The position numbers were made by a program, and so were the translations under genes. Of a stretch of 20,302 bases of DNA, positions 13,950 through 20,302 are shown in pieces. The notes beneath the pieces were generated by a model. It was given only the letters and a program-made list of their open reading frames with translations, did no database searches and had not been told where the DNA came from. This stretch comes from Firmicutes bacterium UBA1535. GTDB taxonomy: Bacteria > Bacillota > Clostridia > Tissierellales > Sedimentibacteraceae. The stretch covers positions 1-20,302 of the forward strand of contig DCPV01000141.1 of the NCBI GenBank assembly GCA_002323775.1, read 5' to 3'. How positions within the stretch are numbered: the first letter of the stretch is position 1; each line of letters starts with the position of its first letter.

Positions 13950-14787
13950 TATGATAACTAAGCTAATATTCTATTTTCAATACCCCTTTGTACAATATGC
14001 TCTAGTTGTGGGAGTTCTGATTGCACTATGCTCCTCTCTATTTGGCGTTACACTTGTACTTAAACGATTTTCATTTATAGGTGATGGCTTATCTCATATT
14101 GCGTTTGGAGCAATAGCAATAGCATCTATTCTAAAAATAAATAACGACATGATATTTGTTATGCCTGTAACAATAGTTACTGCCATCTTTCTTCTAAAAA
14201 CAGGTCAAAATACTAAGATAAAGGGTGATGCCTTAATCGCAATGTTATCAGTAGGCTCTCTTGCTATAGGGTATTTATTACTAAACTTATTCTCAGGTTC
14301 TTCAAACCTTTCAGGAGATGTATGTGTAACACTTTTCGGCTCTACATCAATATTGACCTTGACAAAAAATGAAGTTATATTATCTGTTGTAATGTCTGTT
14401 ATTGTTGTAATTTTGTTTTGTTTATTTTATAATAAAATATTCGCAGTTACCTTTGATGAAAGCTTCGCAAAAGCAAGCGGCATAAAAGCTGATAGATACA
14501 ATCTTCTTATTGCAGTAATTACAGCAGTTATAATCGTGCTTGCAATGAATTTGGTTGGCTCACTTTTAATATCAGCCTTGATTATATTCCCTGCTCTATC
14601 ATCTATGAGGGTAATTCAAAATTTTAAAGGAGTAGTCATTCTTTCAGCTATAATTTCTGTATTATGTGCTGTGTTTGGACTGCTGACATCTATATTGTTT
14701 TCAACACCTGTAGGCTCAACTATTGTTGCTGCAAATATCGTAGTTTTTATTATAAGCTATATAGTAGGAAAATTATTAAAGATTTAA
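13942..14787 (+). CDS. Zinc/manganese ABC transporter permease
   Basis: This 281-residue membrane protein of the ABC-3 family (ZnuB/MntC-like) has about eight membrane segments. It starts FQYPFVQYALVVGVLIALCSSLFGVTLVLKR, with SFIGDGLSHIAFG, a signature of the family. ATG 13942 follows AGGAGG (13928-13933) and overlaps the end of the ATPase gene. It forms the membrane channel of the uptake system. Length is usual. The next gene follows after about 90 bases without a visible terminator. Confidence 0.93.
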   Translation: MNDMITKLIFYFQYPFVQYALVVGVLIALCSSLFGVTLVLKRFSFIGDGLSHIAFGAIAIASILKINNDMIFVMPVTIVTAIFLLKTGQNTKIKGDALIAMLSVGSLAIGYLLLNLFSGSSNLSGDVCVTLFGSTSILTLTKNEVILSVVMSVIVVILFCLFYNKIFAVTFDESFAKASGIKADRYNLLIAVITAVIIVLAMNLVGSLLISALIIFPALSSMRVIQNFKGVVILSAIISVLCAVFGLLTSILFSTPVGSTIVAANIVVFIISYIVGKLLKI

Positions 14788-14875
14788 CTATAAGTTAACA
14801 AATATAAATTCAATATTTTAAATATTTAGTTTATTGTATAATTTCAAATATATAATAAAAGGAGAATTAATTAAA

Positions 14876-15520
14876 ATGATTACCAAAAATATATGTAAAT
14901 TAATTATTATAGGAATAGCATTGCTTTCTTTAAGTGCTTGCACTGAATCAAATAACAAAAATAAATTGCCGAATACCCAAACAAGTATCAATAAGGTTTT
15001 AGACGAACAAGTTAAAAGTGCAGACAATAATTCGAATACAGATAAATCGGAGGATTTAAACAAAGACTCTGAAAATAAAGATTCTAATTCAGATAATAAT
15101 AATCAAAATAATAATAACTCAAATACAGATAATTCAGATAAAAAAAATCCTACTGATGAAAGTATTGACTATGATTTAACAACTATGAGCAGTGAAATGG
15201 TTTATGCTACAGTATTTCAGCTTGTAACCTACCCCGAAAATTATATCGGCAAAAAAGTCAAAATGGGAGGCGCTTATTATGTAGCAACTAATGAGGAAGT
15301 TCAAAAGAATTACCATTATGTTATAATTTCTGATGCAACTGCTTGCTGTACACAAGGCATAGAATTTGTTTGGGATGACGGAAGCCATGTATACCCTGAC
15401 GAATACCCAGCCGAAGGAACAGAAGTCGAGGTTATAGGCATATTTGAATCATATATAGATGAGGACGACGGCATACAGTATTGTAGACTTAAAAATTCAA
15501 GCATGAAGATTATTGAATAA
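14876..15520 (+). CDS. Lipoprotein with low-complexity linker and CC-motif domain
   Basis: This 214-residue protein is a predicted lipoprotein: an N-terminal signal with LSLSAC (Cys22). Residues 30-95 are an Asn/Ser/Asp-rich linker. The globular part (about 100-214) has the run ISDATACCTQGIEF (Cys157-Cys158), Pro/Glu-rich strands, and YCRL (Cys203). It looks beta-rich, perhaps OB-fold-like, and recalls CC-containing domains of TIGR03943/DUF1980-type proteins linked to zinc. That similarity is from memory and untested. ATG 14876 follows AAGGAG; earlier starts give no proper signal. It follows the ZnuB-like gene and probably belongs to the operon. A surface metal-related role is inferred. Confidence 0.7.
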   Translation: MITKNICKLIIIGIALLSLSACTESNNKNKLPNTQTSINKVLDEQVKSADNNSNTDKSEDLNKDSENKDSNSDNNNQNNNNSNTDNSDKKNPTDESIDYDLTTMSSEMVYATVFQLVTYPENYIGKKVKMGGAYYVATNEEVQKNYHYVIISDATACCTQGIEFVWDDGSHVYPDEYPAEGTEVEVIGIFESYIDEDDGIQYCRLKNSSMKIIE

Positions 15521-15566
15521 AAACTTTTTGATTAATTTCATATAAATAAGGGTAATAATATATAAA

Positions 15567-15599
15567 GGTTTACTATATAATAAAAAACCAAAGTAAACC
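15567..15599 (+). other. Hairpin in the adenosyltransferase leader
   Basis: GGTTTACT (15567-15574) pairs with AGTAAACC (15592-15599) around a 17-base loop. It lies about 20 bases before the start codon at 15622. The leader is far too short for a cobalamin riboswitch. It may tune translation, or be chance. Confidence 0.4.
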
Positions 15600-15621
15600 A
15601 ATAAATACCTTGGAGGTAATT

Positions 15622-16170
15622 ATGATAATTTACACTAAGACAGGTGATAAAGGTCAGACTTCTCTTTATGACGGAACAAGAATTGATAAGGATTCATTGA
15701 GAGTTGAGGCATACGGAACAATAGATGAGCTTAATTCTAATATAGGCTTTGCTGTTAAGTTTGTGGATGATAAATATATAAAGGAAAAGTTATTTAATAT
15801 ACAAAAAAGATTATTTTTTGTAGCAGGAGAGCTTGCTACTGTGGAAAAAGATAAATTTACTTATAATATAAAGGAATCAGATATAATTGGATTAGAAAAA
15901 ATTATTGATGAATATCTTCCTAAAATAAGCGGTGCAGATTCATTTATTGTTCCCGGATCTTCAACTGCCTCGGCTGCACTTCACGTATCAAGAACTGTAT
16001 GCAGGAGAGCTGAAAGAAGAATATTAAGCCTTAAAAGACAAGAGGAAGTAAGTGATTTATTGATAAAGTTTGTCAATCGCTTATCTGATGTACTTTATAC
16101 TTTCGCAAGATATTTAGAAAGTGATTTAACAATAATGGATTTTAAGAAGTTTTACGATGAAGAAATATAA
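15622..16170 (+). CDS. Cob(I)alamin adenosyltransferase, PduO type
   Basis: This 182-residue protein is a PduO/MMAB-type ATP:cob(I)alamin adenosyltransferase, which attaches the adenosyl group to cobalt to make coenzyme B12. It shows the ATP-binding N-terminus YTKTGDKGQTSLYDG (about residues 4-18), VEAYGTIDELNS, and the late motif SRTVCRRAERR. It is an all-helical trimer in the family. ATG 15622 follows GGAGG; the TTG at 15610 overlaps that site and is rejected. The gene appears to be monocistronic, between the metal operon and a convergent large hairpin. No B12-dependent enzyme or transporter lies beside it. Confidence 0.93.
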   Translation: MIIYTKTGDKGQTSLYDGTRIDKDSLRVEAYGTIDELNSNIGFAVKFVDDKYIKEKLFNIQKRLFFVAGELATVEKDKFTYNIKESDIIGLEKIIDEYLPKISGADSFIVPGSSTASAALHVSRTVCRRAERRILSLKRQEEVSDLLIKFVNRLSDVLYTFARYLESDLTIMDFKKFYDEEI

Positions 16171-16178
16171 TAAAAAAT

Positions 16179-16282
16179 AAGCACATATGACTAATGATAT
16201 ACTCACCTTATAGTAATCAGTTTTTAACATTTTAACTGTCCTACCATAAGGGGAAAATATTTATTATTAGTCATATATGCTT
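16179..16282. terminator. Large nested hairpin / bidirectional terminator
   Basis: A 17-base nearly perfect outer stem (16179-16195 with 16266-16282; one C-A mismatch) encloses an inner stem CCTTAT/ATAAGG (16206-16211 with 16246-16251) and a short CAGTT/AACTG stem (16218-16222 with 16234-16238). TTTTT follows on the plus strand, and a longer T-rich tract on the minus side. It separates the convergent adenosyltransferase and SemiSWEET genes, so it can end both. It is larger and more structured than a usual terminator. Confidence 0.7.
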
Positions 16283-16296
16283 TTTAAAAATCAGAT

Positions 16297-16569
16297 TTAC
16301 TTTTTCTTCCCATATTTTATAATCAGTGTGATTGTTATACCTGTAGCAAGTAAAGAAAGAGTATTAGTTAGAAGATATGCCCACCCTGTACCATGAATTA
16401 CAAGATTTATTGCATATATCTCCATTAAAAAAGAACCTGTAAATATCATTAAATAAGTATTCAAATTTATGTCCCTAGCGGATTTTGTTCTTGCTATCTG
16501 TATCATTTGAGGTATTTGACCCAAGGACAAAATTAATCCACCTAAAATCTGTAAAACGTCAAAAATCAT
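16297..16569 (-). CDS. SemiSWEET/PQ-loop family small transporter
   Basis: This 90-residue membrane protein has three membrane segments and the PQ-loop signature GQIPQMIQIARTKSARDINL (about residues 17-36). This is the layout of a SemiSWEET half-transporter, which works as a dimer and usually moves sugars. ATG 16569 follows GGAGGAAA; extending to 16617 would add 16 residues ahead of the ribosome binding site. The size matches known SemiSWEETs. Neighbours give no hint about the substrate. Confidence 0.85.
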   Translation of the reverse strand: MIFDVLQILGGLILSLGQIPQMIQIARTKSARDINLNTYLMIFTGSFLMEIYAINLVIHGTGWAYLLTNTLSLLATGITITLIIKYGKKK

Positions 16570-16683
16570 TAAAAATTTTCCTCCAATTAGTTTGTTTAGC
16601 ATAATAGATATTTTCAAAAGTAAAATCTATTAATTTTTCTTTGCTGTATAATCCTCTCCTGCCCTAATTATCAAATTCAGTCA

Positions 16684-17040
16684 TTATTTATTATCAATAT
16701 CCTTAAATTCTGCGTTTTTAATATAGTTTCCATCTTTATCTTTTAGAAATGGCAGTACTTTTATAACTGCATCATTATTTACTAAGCCATAAATATGTGG
16801 ATAGTATCTTCCACAATTATCACCATCTTCATAACGCACTTCTGATTTAAGCTTGCTTTCATCTATACATAACAATACTAATGGCCTTATCAAGTTATTA
16901 AAATGACTCTCTGCTACTCTCCAAAAATATTCAACGGTAGAACAATGTATAAATCCTTCCACCTCTATTTCTTCATCTCCCCACTCTTTCTCGTCTTTTC
17001 TTTTATTCCAAAGTTCTTCTGTCATACAATGAATTATCAT
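16684..17040 (-). CDS. DUF952 family protein
   Basis: This 118-residue soluble protein has DUF952 (PF06108) hallmarks: an early HCMT..LW, GFIHCSTVEYFWRVAESHF (about 29-47), then PLVLLCID, EVRYEDG, and YPHIYGLVN. No biochemical function is established for the family. ATG 17040 follows an AAAGGAG lying in the last codons of the gene upstream, six bases beyond that gene's stop, so the two are coupled. The role is unknown. Confidence 0.88.
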   Translation of the reverse strand: MIIHCMTEELWNKRKDEKEWGDEEIEVEGFIHCSTVEYFWRVAESHFNNLIRPLVLLCIDESKLKSEVRYEDGDNCGRYYPHIYGLVNNDAVIKVLPFLKDKDGNYIKNAEFKDIDNK

Positions 17041-17046
17041 CTTATT

Positions 17047-17568
17047 TTAATCTCCTTTATCTTTTTTAAATATCTTCAAAAAATCTACTGACAAATACTT
17101 ATTTACAATAGTTGCAACTACTACACCCACAAATGTCTCTATTAATCTTGTAAATGGATATATATTGTTATCACCGGTTGTTCTGTGACTTGTTAATATG
17201 CTTATAAATATAACACAGGCAATTGAAGCTGAGGAGGAAACCTTCAACATTACACATGTATGTATTAAAATTATCGCTCCAATCGGAATCAAAAAAATAT
17301 ATATCTTAGGATTTGAAAAAGACTCGCCAAGATAAAATACTCCAAGTCCAATAACAGCAGCAATACAAGTCCCTATGAGCCTACTTTTTCCTGCCTTTAC
17401 AGTTTCACCAACAGTTGGCTGCATACATACAACAGAAGCAATACAAGCATAAAAAGGATTGCCAAAGCCCAAAAGCTCAAATATTATCAGGTCTATAAGT
17501 ATAGATATAGCCGTTTTTATATTTCTCATACCGGGAAAATATTTTTTAGGTTTTGTATTATTTTCCAT
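17047..17568 (-). CDS. Aromatic acid exporter family (ArAE_1/FUSC-like) membrane protein
   Basis: This 173-residue membrane protein begins with MRNIKTAISILIDLIIF (about 14-30), the N-terminal signature of ArAE_1 (DUF939) proteins, then CMQPTVGETVKAGKSRLIGT (about 48-67). It has about five membrane segments. Full-length family members carry a further cytoplasmic C-terminal domain and are about 300-350 residues. This one ends soon after the last segment, so it is a short version. ATG 17568 has GGGA just upstream, a weak ribosome binding site. It forms a pair with the DUF952 gene. Substrate unknown. Confidence 0.78.
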   Translation of the reverse strand: MENNTKPKKYFPGMRNIKTAISILIDLIIFELLGFGNPFYACIASVVCMQPTVGETVKAGKSRLIGTCIAAVIGLGVFYLGESFSNPKIYIFLIPIGAIILIHTCVMLKVSSSASIACVIFISILTSHRTTGDNNIYPFTRLIETFVGVVVATIVNKYLSVDFLKIFKKDKGD

Positions 17569-17837
17569 CCCAATTTATCCTCTCATTTAAGTTTTTAGAT
17601 TTATATTTTCATTAATACCTCTACTATTCTATACAAAAGATAAAAAACATATAAAAAATATAAAACTTTTTACTTTTATGTTCATCTTATAATGTTCTTA
17701 GAGATATTATAGATGTATTAGAATTAGATTTTTCTTTATTACAATAGTATAATGTAAAAAATAAAATATGTAAACAATTTGTTATAAAATCACAACATTA
17801 AATGCTAGTTTTTATGTGATATAATAAAAAATATTTC

Positions 17838-17866
17838 TTGACACAGTTTTAATTGTAAGATATACT
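17838..17866 (+). promoter_or_regulatory. Promoter of the glyS T-box transcript
   Basis: TTGACA (17838-17843), 17-base spacer, TATACT (17861-17866). The expected start near 17873 agrees with the beginning of the T-box leader. The stretch 17575-17837 upstream is AT-rich and holds no gene or structure I can support. Confidence 0.85.
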
Positions 17867-17879
17867 ATGTAAAATTAAT

Positions 17880-18167
17880 ATTCAGGCAATGATAAGAAAT
17901 AGTATGTATTATTTAATTTTTAGAGAGAAGATGTTTGGTGAAAATCTTTATGAAAATAATATAGAAGGCGTCTTTGAGCTTTTTAGATTGAAAGGATAAT
18001 TCTGAGTAGATTTAAGCGGAGTTTCTACCGTTAAAAAGAAAGCAGCATAAAGAAGAATTTCGAGTGCTGGCAGAGTGCAGAAGTAATTCTGAATTTAGGT
18101 GGTACCACGGAAATTGTTACACAAGTAAATTTTTTCGCCCTAAGCAATAGTAGCTTAGGGCTTTTTT
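17880..18167 (+). promoter_or_regulatory. Glycine-specific T-box leader of glyS
   Basis: The leader shows standard T-box landmarks in order. The 5' stem I segment is AATGATAAGAAATAGTA (from about 17888). AGAGAG and a GGTGAAAATCTT run follow. A specifier GGC (Gly) at 17967-17969 sits in the context GAA-GGC-G. A stem III region is near 18005-18035. The conserved T-box AGGTGGTACCACGG is at 18097-18110. The terminator hairpin GCCCTAAGC/GCTTAGGGC with TTTTTT is at 18137-18167. Uncharged tRNA-Gly would favour the antiterminator and switch on the synthetase gene. Confidence 0.92.
18137..18167 (+). terminator. Regulated terminator of the T-box leader
   Basis: GCCCTAAGC (18137-18145) pairs with GCTTAGGGC (18153-18161), loop AATAGTA, followed by TTTTTT. 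It is the terminator half of the T-box switch and lies 31 bases before the synthetase ATG. Confidence 0.92.
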
Positions 18168-18197
18168 ATTTATAACTAAAATTAGGAGGATTTTATC

Positions 18198-19652
18198 ATG
18201 GAAAATTTAAAATTAGAGGAAAATATGAGCAATGAAAAAACAAACACTAAACACATGAATGGTAATAAAAACAAGTGCAAAGGTATAACAATGGATGAAT
18301 TAATAGCTTATTGCAACAGGTACGGATTTATATTTCAAGGAAGTGAAATATATGGAGGTTTGGCAAACACATGGGATTATGGTCCATTAGGCACAAGACT
18401 AAAAAATAATATAAAGGACGCATGGAGATATTTTTTTATTCAAAAAAGAAGAAACAGCTATGAACTAGATTCTGCTATACTTATGAATTCAACAGTATGG
18501 AAAGCAAGCGGTCACTTAGACGGATTTTCTGATCCTTTGCTTGATTGTAAAGAATGTAAGACAAGACATAGAGCAGATAACTTAATTAATGATTTTGACG
18601 AATATTCTAATGCAGACGCAATGACTCATGAAGAAATGCTTGAATATATTAAAAATCATAGTGTACCCTGCCCTAAATGCGGAAAATCAAACTTTACAGA
18701 TATAAGGCAGTTTAACCTTATGTTTGAAACAAAAAGGGGAGTAACAGATGATTCATCAAATAAAGTTTATCTGAGACCAGAAAATGCACAAGGAGAATAT
18801 GTGAATTTTCTAAATGTTTTAAGAACAATGAGAACAAAATTGCCTTTTAGTATTGGACAGATTGGAAAAGCCTTTAGAAATGAAATAACCCCTAAAAACT
18901 TCATATTCAGAACTATAGAATTTGAACAGATGGAATATCAAACATTTTGTAAAAAAGGCGATGACGAGGAACTATACGAATACTTCAAGCAATATGGTTT
19001 GGATTTTTTTAAATTTGTCGGTCTTTCAGCAGAGCGTATGCGTTTTCACGATCATGAAAAATTAGCCTTTTATGCTAAAGCAGCATGTGATATTGAATAT
19101 TTGTTCCCCTTTGGATGGGGAGAAATAAACGGTACTCACAATAGAACAGATTATGATTTATCAAAACATCAAGAATTTTCAGGAAAATCTCTTGAATACC
19201 TCGATACCGAAACAAATGAGAAGTTTATACCCTATGTTATTGAGTCCACTTATGGTTTAGGCAGATTGGTATTAGCTGTACTTTGTGAATGTCTTGAGGA
19301 AGAAGAATTAGAAGATGGAGAAACAAGACAGGTATTAAGAATAAATGAATCCTTAGCACCTATAAAAGTCAATGTTTTGCCACTACACAAGAAGAAACAT
19401 TCGGATAAAGCACAAAGCATCTATGAGGATTTATCCAAACATATGATGACATCTTACGATGAGGCTGGAAACATTGGCAGACGCTATAGACGTGGAGATG
19501 CAATTGGTACACCATATGCAGTTACAATAGATGATGATACTTTAAACAACAATACTGTAACAGTCAGACACAGAGACTCAATGACTCAAGAAAAGGTAAA
19601 TGTTGATGAGCTTGTAGAGTTTTTGCTAAAAAATTTAAAAACCAGCAGATAA
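18198..19652 (+). CDS. glyS: Glycyl-tRNA synthetase, dimeric type
   Basis: This 484-residue class II enzyme charges tRNA-Gly. It is the single-chain (alpha2) type rather than the alpha-beta glyQ/glyS type. The core begins at about residue 30 (GITMDELIAYCNRYGF, GLANTWDYGPLG). Zinc-binding cysteines are Cys117/Cys120 and Cys158/Cys161 (CPKCGK). Motif 2 is FRNEITP (227-233), and motif 3 is at STYGLGRLVLA, with the anticodon-binding domain from about 390. About 28 extra, hydrophilic residues precede the core, probably not essential. ATG 18198 follows AGGAGG. It is controlled by the T-box leader just upstream. Confidence 0.96.
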   Translation: MENLKLEENMSNEKTNTKHMNGNKNKCKGITMDELIAYCNRYGFIFQGSEIYGGLANTWDYGPLGTRLKNNIKDAWRYFFIQKRRNSYELDSAILMNSTVWKASGHLDGFSDPLLDCKECKTRHRADNLINDFDEYSNADAMTHEEMLEYIKNHSVPCPKCGKSNFTDIRQFNLMFETKRGVTDDSSNKVYLRPENAQGEYVNFLNVLRTMRTKLPFSIGQIGKAFRNEITPKNFIFRTIEFEQMEYQTFCKKGDDEELYEYFKQYGLDFFKFVGLSAERMRFHDHEKLAFYAKAACDIEYLFPFGWGEINGTHNRTDYDLSKHQEFSGKSLEYLDTETNEKFIPYVIESTYGLGRLVLAVLCECLEEEELEDGETRQVLRINESLAPIKVNVLPLHKKKHSDKAQSIYEDLSKHMMTSYDEAGNIGRRYRRGDAIGTPYAVTIDDDTLNNNTVTVRHRDSMTQEKVNVDELVEFLLKNLKTSR

Positions 19653-19669
19653 ATAAGTTCTTAAAATTT

Positions 19670-19705
19670 CATGCAGCATACAATTATAAAATTGTGTGCT
19701 GCATG
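19670..19705 (+). terminator. First hairpin after glyS
   Basis: CATGCAGCATACAATT (19670-19685) pairs with 19690-19705 (16 pairs, one G-U) around the loop ATAA. Only a mixed GGATATTTTCTT follows, so it is a moderate terminator or a 3' end stabiliser. Confidence 0.6.
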
Positions 19706-19709
19706 GGAT

Positions 19710-19743
19710 ATTTTCTTAATATAAACATTTATATTAAGAAAAT
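19710..19743. repeat. Second hairpin after glyS, AT-only palindrome
   Basis: ATTTTCTTAATATAA (19710-19724) is a perfect inverted repeat with 19729-19743, loop ACAT. It is nearly pure A/T, so weak as RNA. Its arms are long and exact. It lies between the two stronger hairpins. Confidence 0.6.
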
Positions 19744-19767
19744 GCTTATACCATTTAGCCTTAACAC

Positions 19768-19798
19768 AAAGAGGCTGTGCAAAATGCACAGCCTCTTT
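19768..19798. terminator. Bidirectional terminator between glyS and the hydrolase gene
   Basis: AAAGAGGCTGTGCA (19768-19781) pairs perfectly with 19785-19798 around the loop AAA. Short T tracts appear at each arm's end. It separates the convergent glyS and hydrolase genes and can act on both strands. Confidence 0.8.
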
Positions 19799-19808
19799 AG
19801 CAATAAAT

Positions 19809-20302
19809 CTAATATGTAAATATCATGTTGTCTATTCTTATTGAAACCGGTCTTGATAAAAGCCACTTATTTGTTGCGGTTTTATCAAAATAAAATAAGG
19901 CTCCGTTTGTAGGGTCAACACCGCTTAAAGCTTCTTTTGCTGCTTTTATTGAATCAGCACTAGCCGGTTTGTTAATCCATCCATTTAATACCGGTGTAAA
20001 TTGATAATAACCGTCTATTACCTCATATATTACTCCGCTGATTGTATTTTTAAATGAACCGCTCTTTACTCTGTTTAATACTACAGCTCCAACTGCGACT
20101 TTGGCGTTGTATTGCTCACCTTGTGCCTCAGCAGTTATTAATCTTGCAAGCAAGTCCAAATCGCTTGCAGAGTAAGCTGGTGTATTGTCCACTGACTCAG
20201 GCGCTGTCGAAGACTTTGCAGGAACATTTAATTTTTGGCCAATATCTAAATAATCCGTATATATGTTATTTGCACGCCTTAATGTTTCCAATGAGATTTT
20301 GT
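19809..20302 (-). CDS. SleB-like cell wall hydrolase with LysM, 5' end beyond the window
   Basis: The reading frame stays open to the window edge at 20302, so the N-terminus is missing. Visible first is the end of a LysM peptidoglycan-binding repeat (LRRANNIYTDYLDIGQKLNVP). A Ser/Pro-rich linker follows, then a Hydrolase_2/SleB catalytic domain (LLARLITAEAQGEQYNAKVAVGAVVLNRV; then YQFTPVLNGWINKPAS). The Glu in AEAQGE is the likely catalytic acid. Such proteins cut the peptidoglycan; in spore formers, SleB-type enzymes take part in cortex lysis, but this one could equally be a vegetative hydrolase. The frame's TTG at 20291 is not considered a start because LysM residues continue upstream. Confidence 0.85.
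   Translation of the reverse strand, partial: KISLETLRRANNIYTDYLDIGQKLNVPAKSSTAPESVDNTPAYSASDLDLLARLITAEAQGEQYNAKVAVGAVVLNRVKSGSFKNTISGVIYEVIDGYYQFTPVLNGWINKPASADSIKAAKEALSGVDPTNGALFYFDKTATNKWLLSRPVSIRIDNMIFTY

Noticed and set aside
15521..15621. Cobalamin riboswitch before the adenosyltransferase
   Set aside because: Only about 100 bases are available and no B12-box is visible; only a simple hairpin is present.
16570..16617. Extension of the SemiSWEET-like protein by 16 residues
   Set aside because: The GGAGG for ATG 16569 lies inside it and the 90-residue form matches the family size.

Overview
This window is AT-rich DNA (low G+C by eye) with Firmicutes-type signals: strong AGGAGG ribosome binding sites, TTGACA/TATAAT-like promoters, a T-box leader, and many small membrane and lipoprotein genes. 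The gene content points to an anaerobic member of the Clostridia: Feo ferrous-iron uptake with its Cys-rich partner, YeeE/YedE and TusA sulfur proteins, a CD3072/CD3073-type pair known from Clostridioides-like genomes, and a SleB-like hydrolase. No rRNA, tRNA, CRISPR array, transposase or phage gene was seen. This looks like chromosomal accessory metabolism rather than a mobile island.

Layout. Positions 67-2427 hold a two-gene ABC exporter. Positions 2453-5891 hold an iron module. A DtxR-like repressor gene on the plus strand converges on a minus-strand feoA-feoB-(FeoB-associated Cys-rich peptide) operon. The operon has a near-consensus promoter and three GTTAGC-N4-GCTAAC type palindromes. 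Positions 5981-7088 hold a coupled ECF S-component gene and a TudS-like desulfidase gene. Positions 7208-10002 are a minus-strand sulfur operon: YeeE/YedE half, TusA, second YeeE/YedE half, then a thioredoxin-reductase-like flavoprotein with a degenerate thioredoxin tail. A divergent LysR gene (10402-11295) and a second, separately promoted tusA (11285-11506) follow.

Positions 11665-15520 are a zinc/manganese-type uptake operon: a small Cys/His membrane protein, a ZnuA-like lipoprotein, ZnuC-like ATPase and ZnuB-like permease, and a lipoprotein with a CC motif. Positions 15622-17568 carry a PduO-type cobalamin adenosyltransferase, then on the minus strand a SemiSWEET-like transporter, a DUF952 protein and an ArAE_1-type membrane protein. 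Positions 17838-19652 are a glycine T-box leader and glycyl-tRNA synthetase. Three hairpins and a truncated LysM/SleB-type hydrolase close the window.

How the genes work together. The left half is about metal and sulfur homeostasis. The DtxR-like protein keeps DtxR-type iron ligands (His77, Cys100, Glu103, His104) and lies beside an iron operon with matching operators, so it probably represses feo. The central genes could form a sulfur acquisition and mobilisation unit: import by YeeE/YedE, carriage on TusA, reduction by the unusual flavoprotein, and possibly sulfur released from thiolated compounds by the ECF/TudS pair. That link is inference from adjacency. The strongest unusual features are the flavoprotein's architecture, the three iron operators, the altered ZnuA metal site, the Cys-motif accessory proteins of the zinc operon, and two large nested inverted repeats (5347-5467 and 16179-16282).
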